A model generated the notes under the pieces. It saw nothing but the letters and a program-made list of their open reading frames with translations. It searched no databases and was not told the DNA's origin. From contig JAFEMH010003607.1 in the NCBI GenBank assembly GCA_022495995.1, positions 62,001-126,000 on the forward strand: a stretch of DNA of 64,000 nt, written 5' to 3'. This document shows, piece by piece, positions 23,660 to 36,249 of this stretch. The number at the start of each line of letters is the position of its first letter. Position 1 is the first letter of the stretch. The position numbers were made by a program, and so were the translations under genes. The DNA is from Adenophora triphylla var. japonica (Eukaryota > Streptophyta > Magnoliopsida > Asterales > Campanulaceae).

Positions 23660-23976
23660 CTCGTCCCGATTGCAATTCCGGCCTTCTTTCCGGCTTCATC
23701 ATCGAAGACGGAGCGGGAGTAGGAGAGAAAAACGGAGAGGGATCCGAAGAAGAAGCCGGAGGCGCAGGAGGCGATCTGGTGTTGGCGGACGGAGACGGAG
23801 CCGATGGCGTGTCGGCGGGGATTGCAGGTGCCGGGCTTGGAGATGACAACGGCGAATCTGCACATCGAGATACCTCGGCGAAAACGAGGGCTAAGATTAA
23901 TGCGAGAGGGAGAAGATGGAATCTGGAGAAGCGGCACAGTCGAGAAGTGGCGATGGGGAGGAGCCACCGTTGCCAT
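23660..23976 (-). pseudogene. Arabinogalactan-protein-like gene fragment, frameshifted and truncated
   Basis: From ATG at 23976 the first codons read MATVAP and then the frame shifts. In the next frame a secretion signal is clear (HLLPLALILALVFAEV, then RCADSP), followed by a Pro/Ser/Ala-rich stretch with SPSPAPAIPADTPSAPSPS and FFSPTPAPSS. A second shift leads to DDEAGKKAGIAIG, like the start of the C-terminal membrane segment of AGP-like cell-surface proteins, and homology stops there. The CT-rich leader (about 23980-24100) looks like a real 5' UTR. Known AGP-like proteins of this layout are secreted and O-glycosylated on hydroxyproline; here two frameshifts and the missing end imply a pseudogene or captured fragment. 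Confidence 0.6.
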
Positions 23977-24279
23977 CGCCGTCACCGGAGATGAAGGGTA
24001 GTGGGTAGGGTGCTGGAAGAGTAAAGAGAGAGAAGAGTTAGAGAGATAGATGAGAGGGAGGCAGAGAGATTGTTGAAGTGGGTAGGGTGTGGGTAGGGTT
24101 TTGTTTGGGGGAAGTAAATGAATTAGGACCATTAGATTTGAGTGTTATTAATGGTCTAGATTGATTTATTGTGAATCCATGTGAATATTGGAGAGCCAAT
24201 CAAAGAAAAGTGTGTTTTTGTTTTTATGGGATAAATTTGAACCATTGGATGTGATGCATTTAATGGTAAATAATAATTA

Positions 24280-24640
24280 ATAAAAATAATATTATCTCAT
24301 AATAATAATTGAAAAAAATAAAAATATTAAATAATTATAAAATAATATTATCTCATAATAATAATTGAAAAAAATAAAAATATTAAATAATTATAACAGT
24401 AATAGTAATTAGTAATATTATAATAATTAATAATTAATAATAATTTAAACTATAAAATAATATTATCTCATAATTATAATTTAAAAAAATAAAAATATTA
24501 AATAATTATAACAGTAATAGTAATTAGTAATAAAATAATATTATCTCATAATAATAATTGAAAAAAATAAAAATATTAAATAATTATAACAGTAATAGTA
24601 ATTAGTAATAAAATAAGTAAATATCTAGAAAAAAAGTAAA
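24280..24640. repeat. AT-rich tandem repeat (AATATTATCTCATAATAATA units)
   Basis: Four copies of a block containing ataatattatctcataata then aaaatattaaataattata occur with period about 55-125 bp; later copies add cagtaatagtaattagtaat. No coding content. Confidence 0.8.
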
Positions 24641-24654
24641 TATCTAGAAAAAGT

Positions 24655-25646
24655 ACCATATACCCTATACCCTATACTCTATACCCTATATACTATACCC
24701 TATGCCCTATACCCTATACCCTATACTCTACACCCTATATACTATACCCTATATCCCATACCATATACCCTATATACTATACCCTATATTCTATACCCTA
24801 TACCCTATATCATATACCTTATACCCTATATACTATACCATATACTCCCTCCGTCCCATAGCAATTGATACTTATTTCCTTTTTGGTCCGTCCCACACCA
24901 ATTGATACTTACCCAAAATGGAAATGAATCTTCACTATTTACCCCACTCATTCTCTCTCCTATTTTACTTTTTCACTCACAACATTCTCTCTCCTAACTA
25001 TTCCTCCCACTCATTCTCTCTCCTATTTTACTTTTACACTCACAACATTATCTCTCCACTTTTTCTCTCTCTTACCTTTCCTTAATATGTGTGCCCTTTT
25101 TTTGGTATCCACTGCTATGGGACGGAGGGAGTATATTATATCCTATACCCTATATACTATACCCTATACCCTATACCGTAGGATAGGGTATATGGTATGG
25201 GATATAGTACATAGGGTATATGGTATAGTATATAGGGTATATGGTATAGAATATAGGGTATAGGGTATATGATGTAGGGTATAGAGTATAGGGTATATGG
25301 TATAGGGTATAGGGTATATGGTATAGGGTATATGGTATAGTATATAGGGTATAGGGTATAGTATATAGGGTATAGGGTATAGGATATAGGGTATAGGGTA
25401 TAGTATATAGGGTATAGAGTATATGGTATAGTGTATAGAGTATAGTGTATAGGGTATAGGGTATAGGGTATAGGGTATAGTATATAGGGTATAGAGTATA
25501 GGGTATAGAGTATAGGGTATAGAGTATAGGGTATAGGGTATAGGGTATATGGTATAGGGTATAATATATAGGGTATAGGGTATATGGTATAGTATATAGG
25601 GTATAGAGTATAGGATATAGGGTATAGGGTATAGTATATAGGGTAT
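24655..25646. repeat. CCCTATA/TATAGGG telomere-like satellite with a strand switch
   Basis: From 24655 the plus strand shows CCCTATA-type repeats with CCATATA and CTCTATA variants. At about 25180-25187 (CCTATACCGTAGGATAGGG) it switches to TATAGGG-type repeats to 25646, making a large inverted repeat. A MITE interrupts the first arm. The unit is one base from the plant telomere heptamer CCCTAAA. The gypsy LTR begins at 25651. Confidence 0.9.
24845..25131. mobile_element. Stowaway-type MITE inserted in the satellite
   Basis: Ends CTCCCTCCGTCCCATAGCAA and TGCTATGGGACGGAGGGAG, flanked by TA. The satellite continues on both sides, so the insertion is younger than the array. Confidence 0.92.
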
Positions 25647-25650
25647 AGTG

Positions 25651-28210
25651 TGAGGACCCCGACCCGGAACCTACACGTGTCCCGAGATGGAGCGTCCTCA
25701 AACTAACCCAAATTTCCTAAACTTTTAAAACTTTTATTTGAATTTCAAACATAAATACAATTGTTATAACCATTTCAAAATAACTCTACACCTTTCCACA
25801 ATGGAGAAAGAGTGACTATCTTTGAAAGTAAGAAAATGTTTAGTTACAAAAAGTTATCGGTTTTAACATAAAATTAGGATTTATAAATACAAACTCCATA
25901 AATTAATTATATCAAAATACACTTTCGATGCCAACCTATATATACCCAGACACTTCCCAAATTATCACTTCCAAACTCCTCACCGCCCTTACTTACTCTG
26001 GCCCGCCCGTCTCGGAATCTAAAACATTAAAGGGAGAGGGGTGAGAATAAATCTCAAAGAAGCTATTATGAATGCAGAATATGCCAAATAAAATGCAACA
26101 CATAACAAGTCGCATATAACACATTGGAAAAGTCAGAACACCTTACATTACCTTGGTTTACCTTTTCCCGTCTCGAACAATAGTCGTACAACATTGGGTA
26201 TAATAATACTCCAATCTTACAAATGAGCCGCTTAAGCAATACTCACATCTTATAAGACCCGTTTTCGTGGAACCAAATAAGATAGTAGCAACTCAGTAAG
26301 GCTTTTGGCTCACTACAGATGCTATACCCCAACCTCGTGGCCACAGAGGGGACGGCCACGTATATAACATAATCCGATCACATTAGGTCACACTTCCATA
26401 ATTGATCGTATTATGTTATACCCCAACATCACCGATTAACACATTATCAAGCACATAATAGTTACTTGAAACATAATCCACATAAAGGGATAACAATATA
26501 GCAACATGGTAAAATATACTCATGTCCAATCAATATCATAGTGCAACAGTTATTTAACACACTATGCATAATATAAACAATGTATATGAACTCAAGTAAG
26601 GCAAGGGAATATCATCAATCCATCCTACAAGGTCATTATACAATAATACATAGCCTTTTTAAAGGTCTAAGTTAATCTACCAAATTGGGATCATTTTTGT
26701 CTAGTTACCAAACTAGGTTAACTAGCATTTTCTAAGCAACATTTAAAGTACTTCCCCAATTCCATTTTGATCACTTAAGATGTCATTGTGTAACCAAAGT
26801 ATTCTACTTTAATCTAGGTTAAAGAGATTCCATTTTGGTTCTAGTTTGATTAGGTTTGAACAGCTCTAAACTTGATGTGAGAAACCAGGCCAGGGCACGA
26901 CTCGTGCCCCAGGGCACGACTCGTGCCCATTGAAACTTCTTCTGATTCTGTCGTCCCCCAACAAGGCACGACTTCCTTTTGTTCGAGTCACGACTCGTGA
27001 CCTCCACATGGCACGACTCGTGCCTCCGGGCACGACTCGTGCTCACTCCCTTAAGTCACTCAGAACGATTGGAACTCCCAAGAACGACTTGTGGTCACGA
27101 TTTGGCCAAGGGCACGACTCGTGCCAAGGGGCACGACTCGTGCCTCGGCCCAGAAACTGGTATAACAGCAGCAATAATACTAAAATCCCAAGAAACCAAT
27201 TTTCCACCAAGTGCTTTCTAAGTTATAAACCTAAAGGAAATTTCTAACTTTGTTACTTACTTCTAACATATTAAATCTCCAAGGTATCAAGTCCCACATC
27301 CAAATCATTTCCACTTGGTTTTCCACCCAATTTACTACCAATTTTCAAGATTTCCATTTAATCCATTTAATCCATTTACTTCTATTGTTTTACTATTTTC
27401 ATGAACAACAACCTTTCTCATGACCCTAACCCATTTTACTAACACATTCCAAGTTAAATCTTCTAAACTAACTTCACCCATTTCTTACACCCTAAATCCA
27501 CTTTTATGAATCTTAACATAATTTCATGTAAATTTCCAAATTTCTCAACTCCAAGAATAGTTTCAAAGCATTAAACAACCATCATATTAACAAGAACAAC
27601 ATTAAGAGTTCATGAGCATTTAATGAAGGGAAGGGTCATAATAACTTACCTTAGCTAATACAAGATGAAATGAAGCTTTTCTAGGCTTGATCAACTCCTT
27701 TAGATGTACCATTCACAAAAGGACACTTGAATTTGAAAATGGTTGAGAAATGAACTTGGTAGGAACTCTTGGAATGAGAGGCTTTCACAAAGCTTCCATG
27801 GAAAAAGTGAAAGAAGTAAAATGAAAAAGAAAGAGGGAGGTGAATATAGGGAGTATGGAAGGAGTAAGAGGAGGCATGGGGAGGTAAGGTGGTGTTTGAC
27901 TTTAGGGGCCAAAGAAGGAGGGAATTAGGGGAAAGTATCATGGCCCCCCCTTCCACACTACCTAGGCTTTCAACAATTAAATGACACCCCTTTTTCTTTT
28001 CCATTATTTATTCTACACAATTTAACCTCCTCATACTTTTATCAAATTTCTATTTTTATTTTTTCCTTTAGAGCATTAATTTATTTTCCTATCCTTTTAT
28101 CCTAATATAAGAAATCAAGTATATAAAAAAATGGACACATAATATTAACAATAATAATAAAAGCACACAATATGATATTAAAATTAGGGCCTAGGGTTAG
28201 GGTCGTTACA
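25651..28210 (-). repeat. Left (3') gypsy LTR
   Basis: It matches the right LTR from TGAGGACCCCGACCC to GTTACA with scattered small indels. It contains a cluster of GGCACGACTCGTGCC palindromes at 26894-27150. A reverse-strand 107-aa frame at 27681-28004 is also in the other LTR and has no recognisable domain. Confidence 0.9.
26890..27150. repeat. Cluster of GGCACGACTCGTGCC palindromes in the gypsy LTR
   Basis: Seven near-identical 15-bp palindromes occur, in pairs, within 260 bp. The right LTR keeps the cluster at 33275-33525 with some broken copies, such as GGCACCCACTCGTGCC. Confidence 0.9.
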
Positions 28211-28225
28211 CTCACTCCCCCTTAA
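28211..28225 (-). other. Polypurine tract of the gypsy element
   Basis: The reverse strand reads TTAAGGGGGAGTGAG directly before TGTAACG, the LTR start. This is a typical plant Ty3/gypsy tract. Confidence 0.85.
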
Positions 28226-31200
28226 AGAAAATTCGTCCCGAATTTTAAAAAGACTTACCTAAATGTTCCACCCGCCTTGGTTACTTATATATATAACTCA
28301 GACTCCAATTCTTAAATAGTCTCTTCCATATGGTGATTCTTCCCACGATTCCTAATTCCATTAATAATACGATATTACAACCTACTGTTCCACGAATACC
28401 ATGCAATTATCACTAACCCGAATTTTCACGACCTCAATAAAAATATAAATAATTAAAAGTATTACAACTTATGTCACCAAATACATTACGATATGACATT
28501 TAAAACTTCGAATACTCTATAAGCTGCTCTAAGCCGCCTATAAGTCAACTCACCAACCTTTTCTAAAACTTCAAATGGATTAATAAACTTTGGCGCCAAT
28601 TTACCTTAGGCCTTGCTTTACCAACCTCACCCCAACAAATTGGAGATCGATATTTTCTTCCCGAACCACACCTCATACGGTCTTATCTCAATGCTAGAAG
28701 GATAACTGTTATTATACGCACTCAACCTCCGGGAACCATAAGTCCTATCGACCACTAACATCCATTGTACATGCCCGCAAAGATATCCTCAATAATAAGT
28801 AATTATCTCTCAAATTTTCACAAGGTTAAACTTAATAGCATCCATACATTCTAAAAGGATCTTTCCCAAATGATGTCTATCCAATCCATTTACTACTATG
28901 GGGTTTATACAATCGAACTATCCCCTAACATATGTGAGGACTCTATCAATCAATATCTCATCAAACTATATATAATGAATAGAAAATACAATCAACTTCC
29001 TATAAACAAAACAACATACTCCTTTTTACTTCCAAAGTAACCCAATCACAAAATCTATCTTGATAATACTCCCAAGTTCAATCTAGAACTCTACATATTT
29101 TAATAAAGCTTCTAACGTCAAATTTCTATTTTCACATTTATGATCAAACCACCTTATGTCTTAACTCGCTTGAAACGCGTTATTTCCATTATCTCATCCT
29201 CAATTCTTATGATACAAACATTAAGTAACTGCCTATGACATAATAAATGTAAACATGCTAATAAGACCATGATTCCCATAAACGGAATACTAGTCGACTA
29301 TATATCATAATTCAATGCTCTAATCAAGCTCGTGTTCAAATGGATGCATCAATATTCAATCAAATGGTTGGCCGCCCACAACGGAGCCGATCCAACTCCA
29401 AAACAAAAACCGAGTCTACTGCGACCGTCACATTAACCACCCCACAATTTATCAAATCATTTCTCGGATCAAAACTTTAATATAATCAATCACTATAGAG
29501 GAGCTAGATTGCCTTTCTACTTGCTTCTGTACGAACTATACTTTAATATAACATGTCTTTCTAAATTTTACAACATCTTTCAGAATTACAGAGGATATAT
29601 ATAAAAGAGATCCAATGAGACTCGAATGGTTTATTTAATTAAAGCCGTCCCATACCAGTTTTAATTAACTAAACCACTCAAATTTTTAAGAAATTTCAAA
29701 AGATGGATAAGCTAAACAAAACTAATTCGAGTGATCTAATTATTCACAACCGTCCCATACCAAAGGTAGATAATTAAATTACTCACAGATTTTAATGTGC
29801 ACAAAAACGGTTCACTGACCTTATTGAATCAATTATCCCCGAAGGGTACAAATGCTCACCCCGAAGTTCGACACACACTTCCAAGTTTTAAAACACATTT
29901 AAACAATTCCAACATAATATTCTTGTTTGACCTCTTTTTATAGTATAGCCACCACTTATAATATTTATACTTAGTTAATTTCTCTATAAGAAAACACAAT
30001 CTCGCAATACTATTACTATCTCCGATAAATAACACTAAAACAATCATTAAGATTATAAACTAGGTAAATCATCCTCAATCCAATAATTCCTCAAGTTGTA
30101 TATTCAACACTTTTACTTAATTTGAGTCATCTATTCCCTACCTTTAATAGTGGTATTGTACTTAGTAACAATGTATTGCATACCTCCAGTTTCCGGTCAA
30201 TTACCATGATTTCCTAATAAGAAAATATAATCGGAACTCACGTAGATCAATCATTCTCAAATTGTGATTAAACATTAACGGTGTAAACTAACTTACCTCT
30301 CGATAACCATCAACAACTAAAAATTCGCATAACGCCAATCTCTCACAAGCATCACACCAATCTCCTATATTAGTCACGCAACTAGGTCAACATATAGGGT
30401 GTAATTATCCTAAAGTATCCTGTCTTCCAATCATATTTATCCTCATTTTATATTCTTAACTAATGATAATCGTTTCTCAAAACAAACCTTATACATATAT
30501 TATCAATTTCTGAAGTTGATCCCATAAGTCACCAGTAACTACATCTATTATACTTCTTCACATTTACCCTAATTACCTCTCCATAAATAATACACAACTA
30601 CAAATCAAAACGGTCATACTAGATACAAATGTTGTCTTAAGTATATCCTTACAACAATTATTCACCGTAATTGTAACACCCCGAAAATTCAACTAATAAC
30701 CATTGAGTATCCTACTAGTTTCTAAAATCACCATACAATTTATCAACAAGTTATAACGAATACTTATTCTTCACAGTTACTAATTTGAGATCTCTCTAAA
30801 CTATAGATAACCACCAAGTATCATCTTTTCTAAAATAGTACTAATTTATCCCTACGGAGATTCGCTAAACTAATTATCTTCTTTATCAAATAATTTCACA
30901 AGTTAAATCATTAATTCCATCATCCCAATTAGTGTCCTCTATCTAGGGATCCGAATACTAAAATAGTACCTTATATCAACTCAAAGCCTCAATATCCTCG
31001 GCATGATACCCGATGGCACCCATTTTGAAACTCACATGGAAAAACACCACTTAGTCAACTTATGTGGTGATATCACCTACAAGAATATCTGATTTCCTAC
31101 TCAAATTAGTAGCAATAATACAATCAATCTTTTCTTAGAGGATATACTTATAGCACATACGGCAAATATATGTCGCTTCTATAAGGATTCGTACTCGTGA

Positions 31201-32033
31201 TATCTTATAAACCCTATAATCCCACTTAGACTATCACTTTCAATACTAGTCTCATATATCTAGTCTCCACCACGAGACACCAATGAATAAATACTCATGT
31301 AATTATACAACCATAAACCACTCTTAATTAGGCCATATACCTAACCTCAACTAAGAGTTCACAAATTCATTTACCACCTACATGAGATAATTCAAGTGTC
31401 TTTTATTCAAATATAAAACATAACCCCAAGAACCTTCACATTCCTTAGGCCCTACTTTCGACATTTACGCATATATGACATAATAGCAAATAATGACTTA
31501 TCCGCCTCAACCACACACCGGAGGCAAATCAAACATAGATAAGGAGACTCGCTTTCTTGCGACACCCTCCCCAAACACAACAACTACTCAATCAATTCAA
31601 AGTCAATATAACAATAATTCACGATTGGTATGCCTACCATATCCACCGGCAATCCATGCCCACTTAATCACAACTACCATGATAATCAAGGATGATTCGA
31701 GGTACTCTCCCATCGTAGTAGAACCTCCAAGCATAAGGCAAACTCTCGGGCCATTTATGCAAATAAAACGAAAATGTAATGCCACATGAGAACGAAATAA
31801 ACAGGATTTATAAAAGTATGACCCCTAACTCCTGAGACAGTAATATACCTCAAATGATCGTGGAGGAATCTATCTCTCCATATTGCTCACATTTCCTTGA
31901 TCCTTTGGTTGGTCATTATTATTTTCTCTGTCATTTGAATAAATTCCCGCATTAAACCTCGACGTCGCTTATCACACACTCACTCCGCCTAGACTCTACC
32001 CGAGAACTCTAACCGAGCTCGATAGCCAACCGC
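28226..32033. other. Eroded gypsy internal region
   Basis: About 3.8 kb of AT-rich sequence with stops in all frames. Apart from the integrase remnant near 28600, no gag, protease, reverse transcriptase or RNase H motif could be read. The base pattern (many C-to-T-like changes on the element strand) fits a long-dead copy. Confidence 0.6.
28520..28735 (-). pseudogene. gypsy integrase C-terminal remnant
   Basis: On the reverse strand two pieces are readable. AYNNSYPSSIEIRPYEVWFG (about 28655-28735) matches the end of the integrase core, where plant gypsy elements have an AYNNSY...PYEALYG motif. KLAPKFINPFEVLEKVGELT (about 28550-28605) matches the K-L-x-P-x-F-x-G-P-F motif that precedes the chromodomain region. 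In-frame stops and shifts separate them. The pattern is like the Tekay/Del lineage, but this is a family-level inference. Confidence 0.7.
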
Positions 32034-34594
32034 TGAGGACCCCGACCCGAACCTACACGTGTCCCGAGATGGAGCGTCCTCAAACTAACCCAAATTTCCT
32101 AAACTTTTAAAACTTTTATTTGAATTTCAAACATAAATACAATTGTTATAACCATTTCAAAATAACTCTACACCTTTCCACAACGGAGAAAGAGCTGACT
32201 ATCTCAAAGTAAGAAAATGTTTAGTTACAAAAAGTTATCGGTTTTAACATAAAATTAGGATTTATAAATACAAACTCCATAAATTAATTATATCAAAAAT
32301 ACACTTTCGATGCCAACCTATATATACCTAGACACTTCCCAAATTATCACTTCCAAACTCCTCACCGCCCTTACTTGGCCGGTCCGCCCGTCTCTGACCT
32401 AAAACATTAAAGGGAGAGGGGTGAGAATAAATCTCAAAGAAGCTATTATGAATGCAAAGCAATATGCCAAATAAAATGCAACACATAACAAGTCGCATAT
32501 AACACATTGGAAAAGTCAGAACACCTTACATTACCTTGGTTTACCTTTTCCCGTCTCGAACAATAGTCGTACAACATTGGGTATAATAATACTCCAATCT
32601 TACGGTGAGCCGCTTAAGCAATACTCACATCTTATAAGACCCGTTTTTCAGTGGAACCAAATAAGATAGTAGCAACTCGTAAGGCTTTTGGCTCACTACA
32701 GATGCTATACCCCAACCCGCGGCCACAGAGGGGACGGCCACGTATATAACATAATCCGATCACATTAGGTCACACTTCCATAATTGATCGTATTATGTTA
32801 TACCCCCAACATCACCGATTAACACATTATCAAGCACATAATAGTTACTTGAAACATAATCCACAAAAGGGATAACAATATAGCAACATGGTAAAATATA
32901 CTCATGCCCAATCAATATCATAGTGCAACAGCTTATTTAACACACTATGCATAATATAAACAATGTATATGAACTCAAGTAAGGCAAGGGAATATCATCA
33001 ATCCATCCTACAAGGTCATTATACAATAATACATAGCCTTTTTAAAGGTCTAAGTTAATCTACCAAATTGGGATCATTTTTGTCTAGTTACCAAACTAGG
33101 TTAACTAGCATTTTCTAAGCAACATTTAAAGTACTTACCCAATTCCATTTTGATCACTTAAGATGTCATTGTGTAACCAAAGTATTCTACTTTAATCTAG
33201 GTTAAAGAGATTCCATTTTGGTTCTAGTTCGATTAGGTTTGGAACAAATTCTAAACTTGATGTGAGAAATGTGCCGTGGCACGACTCGTGCCTCTGGTAC
33301 GACTCGTGCCCATCAAACTTCTTCCGATTCTCGTCGTCCCCCAACAAGGCACGATTTCCTTTTGTTCGAGTCACGACTCGTGACCTCCACATGGCACCCA
33401 CTCGTGCCTCCGGGCACCCACTCGTGCTCACTCCCTTAAGTCACTCGAACGATTGGAACTCCCAAGAACGACTCGTGGTCACGATTTGCCAGGCACGACT
33501 CGTGCCAAGGGGCACGACTGCGTGCTCGGCCCAAACCGGTATAACAAAGAAGAATAATACTAAAATCCCAAGAAACCAATTTTCCACCAAGTGCCTTCTA
33601 AGTTATAAACCTAAAGGAAATTTCTAACTTTGTTACTTACTTCTAACATATTAAATCTCCAAGGTATCAAGTCCCACATCCAAATCATTTCCACTTGGTT
33701 TTCCACCCAATTTACTACCAATTTTCAAGATTTTCATTTAATCCATTTAATCCATTTACTTCTATTGTTTTACTACTTTCATGAACAACAACCTTTCTCA
33801 TGACCCTAACCCATTTTACTAACACATTCCAAGTTAAATCTTCTAAACTAACTTCACCCATTTCTTACACCCTAAATCCACTTTTATGAATCTTAACATA
33901 ATTTCATGTAAATTTCCAAATTTCTCAACTCCAAGAATAGTTCCAAAGCATTAAACAACCATCATATTAACAAGAACAACATTAAGAGTTCATGAGCATT
34001 TAATGAAGGGAAGGATCATAATAACTTACCTTAGCTAATACAAGATGAAATGAAGCTTTTCTAGGCTTGATCAACTCCTTTAGATGTACCATTCACAAAA
34101 GGACACTTGGATTTGAAAATGGTTGAGAAATGAACTTGGTAGGAACTCTTGGAATGAGAGGCTTTCACAAAGCTTCCATGGAAAAAGTGAAAGAAGTAAA
34201 ATGAAAAAGAAAGAGGGAGGTGAATATAGGGAGTATGGAAGGAGTAAGAGGAGGCACGGGGAGGTAAGGTGGTGTTTGACTTTAGGGGCCAAAGAAGGAG
34301 GAAATTAGGGGAAAGTATCATGGCCCCCCCTTCCACACTACCTAGGCTTTCAACAATTAAATGACACCCCTTTTTCTTTTCCATTATTTATTCTACACAA
34401 TTTAACCTCCTCATACTTTTATCAAATTTCTATTTTTATTTTTCCTTTAGAGCATTAATTTATTTTCCTATCCTTTTATCCTAATATAAGAAATCAAGTA
34501 TATAAAAAAATGGACACATAATATTAACAATAATAATAAAAGCACACAATATGATATTAAAATTAGTGCCTGTGAAAGTTAGTGGTCCGTTACA
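32034..34594 (-). repeat. Right (5') gypsy LTR
   Basis: A full copy of the left LTR. Small differences include lost or gained bases around the palindromes and near 32380-32400. The sequence just inside (32010-32033) is not a recognisable iMet primer site. Confidence 0.9.
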
Positions 34595-34679
34595 TCGTAG
34601 AAAGCAAATATCAGGGCAAGCAAGCTACAACAAAGAAAACAAATTTTATTAGCAAGAGCTCGAACTAAAGATCGTTTGA

Positions 34680-34914
34680 GTTCATATTTTTAAAAAAATT
34701 CGAGTTAAGCTCGAGCTCTGGGCTACCGTTAAAACTCGAGTTCGAGAAGTTCGCAAAAAGCTCGCGAACAAATCGAAACTCGTTTCGAGCCGAGCTCGAA
34801 CGAATTTTCGGATTCAGCTCGAGCTCGAGCTCGAAAAGCTCGGCTCGTTAATTTTTAGTCGAGCTTGAGCTCGACACCTCAAAGCTCGGCTCGACTCTGC
34901 CATTTACGGCCCTA
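34680..34914. mobile_element. Right part of a hAT-like element rich in GAGCTCG
   Basis: It has dense AGCTCGAGCTCG subterminal motifs and ends TTTACGGCCCTA, a hAT-type terminus. The left end is missing, possibly removed near the gypsy insertion. Confidence 0.5.
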
Positions 34915-35214
34915 AACAAGGGACTGAACTTCATCGTTGACACGGACAAAACAAGATCCCCGATCTCCTCTAACAAGCTAAACAAGACTCCGAAATCGTG
35001 AGCGATAGATTAATCCCTTTCTTTTCGCTTTCCACCTTTACCATTTTCTAGCATCGATTTCCTTCCCTTTGTTTGTGGGGAAAAAACACATTTTTTAGTT
35101 ATCGGGAAAACGTATTTTTTAAATGCGCAATTATATTTTTGTAAATAAGAGAAAGCTCAGATACGTGTCAATTTTGTAAATAAGTTAATCTTCGCGCGTA
35201 CAAAATCAAAGTCG
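34915..35214. other. Intergenic DNA, nothing recognised
   Basis: No coding frame or repeat ends could be found. Confidence 0.4.
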
Positions 35215-35775
35215 TGGCTAATCCCGTGGCTAACAAACCTTATAGATATTAACTTAAAAGGTTTTGGATATCAATATTAAAAAAGATTCGTGGATATAAA
35301 TTAGCAAGAACATTTGAACGTCATAGCTAACAAACATTTTAAATATCAACCTCAAAAGGATTCTCGTATATAATTAATAAAGTTTTCCCGGTATGAATTA
35401 AGAAGCATATTTGAAAATGTCATTGCCAACAAACTTCTGGATGTCAACCTCAATCAAAAGGTCAAAGGGTTCTAAATATTGATAATAAGATCATTTGAAT
35501 ATAAAGTAACATGCAGAACAAGGTTATAATCAACAAACCTTCTAGATGTCAAACTCAAAGTGGTTCTCAGTATATCAATAATAAAGCCTTTTCTAAATAT
35601 GAATAACAAGCACATTTGAACAAGATTATGAACAATATACTTATACCTTGTGGATATCAATGTTAAAGGTTCATAAATATTAATACTAAAGAATTCCCGA
35701 ACATGAATTAACAATCACATTTGAACAACGTCAACACTCTTGCATATCAATCTCAATAGTTTCGAATATCAATAA
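35215..35775. repeat. Degenerate tandem repeat, units of about 100-120 bp
   Basis: About five diverged copies share the order: caacaaaccttctagatgtc, a cctcaaaagg word, a tattgataataa word and agcacatttgaac. No coding content. Confidence 0.7.
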
Positions 35776-36240
35776 CACAACTTTTTGGATATGTAATTGA
35801 GTTAATGGATTATTTTGAGCGCATGCGCATGCGCGACGATTAGCGTAACTTTTGAGACTTGATAAACCACATAACGCACAACAAATCAAATCGATAGAAA
35901 TTTTGAGACCTACAAATGAGTCTTTGAAGTTTTTATAAATAAATGTTAAAAGATGACCAATGGTAGTTTTTAAGATGACTAATTGTGGTGTTACGTAAGA
36001 TAAATACAGTAGTGCTAATAATAGTGTCGACGGTATTAAAAACTTTTAATTATTTACAAAAATGTCATTTCGTATCCTTTAAAAAAATTTTTTAAAAATA
36101 ACCCCGCACATTTAATAACACGTGTTTGCTCATTACATGAAAAACCTATTTTTTTTTTCAGAGACCAACTCGAACATTAATTAGCCTCATCAAAAACTAG
36201 TAATTTGTTCAATTTGAAAACGTATATCTGGGCCTAGAGA
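35776..36240. other. AT-rich intergenic DNA, nothing recognised
   Basis: No gene or bounded repeat was found before the MULE target duplication at 36241. Confidence 0.4.
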
Positions 36241-36249
36241 TATTATGCC

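Larger units (their letters stand above)
25651..34594 (-). mobile_element. Degraded Ty3/gypsy LTR retrotransposon (reverse strand)
   Basis: Two direct repeats of about 2.56 kb (25651-28210 and 32034-34594) both begin TGAGGACCCCGACCC and end CGTTACA, so on the reverse strand they read TGTAACG...GGGGTCCTCA. A polypurine tract lies next to the left LTR, fixing the orientation. The 3.8-kb interior has no long frame; only integrase C-terminal remnants (28520-28735) are recognisable. No 5-bp target duplication is evident (TAGTG and TCGTA). Confidence 0.85.

Noticed and set aside
23484..23846. An Arg-rich plus-strand frame
   Set aside because: It is the antisense shadow of the AGP-like coding sequence.
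25171..25701. A 176-residue frame of YTLYPI-type repeats
   Set aside because: It is the TATAGGG satellite read on the reverse strand.
27681..28004. A 107-residue reverse-strand frame, also at 34061-34384
   Set aside because: It is present in both gypsy LTRs only because LTRs are copies; it has no domain and sits in non-coding LTR sequence. It could be kept as a very weak candidate.
30671..30690. TGTAACACCCCGAAAATTC as a nested gypsy LTR start
   Set aside because: Only one end resembles an LTR; no partner repeat or target duplication was found.
31493..31789. A 98-residue frame within the gypsy interior
   Set aside because: No gag or pol motif on either strand; most likely chance in an eroded region.
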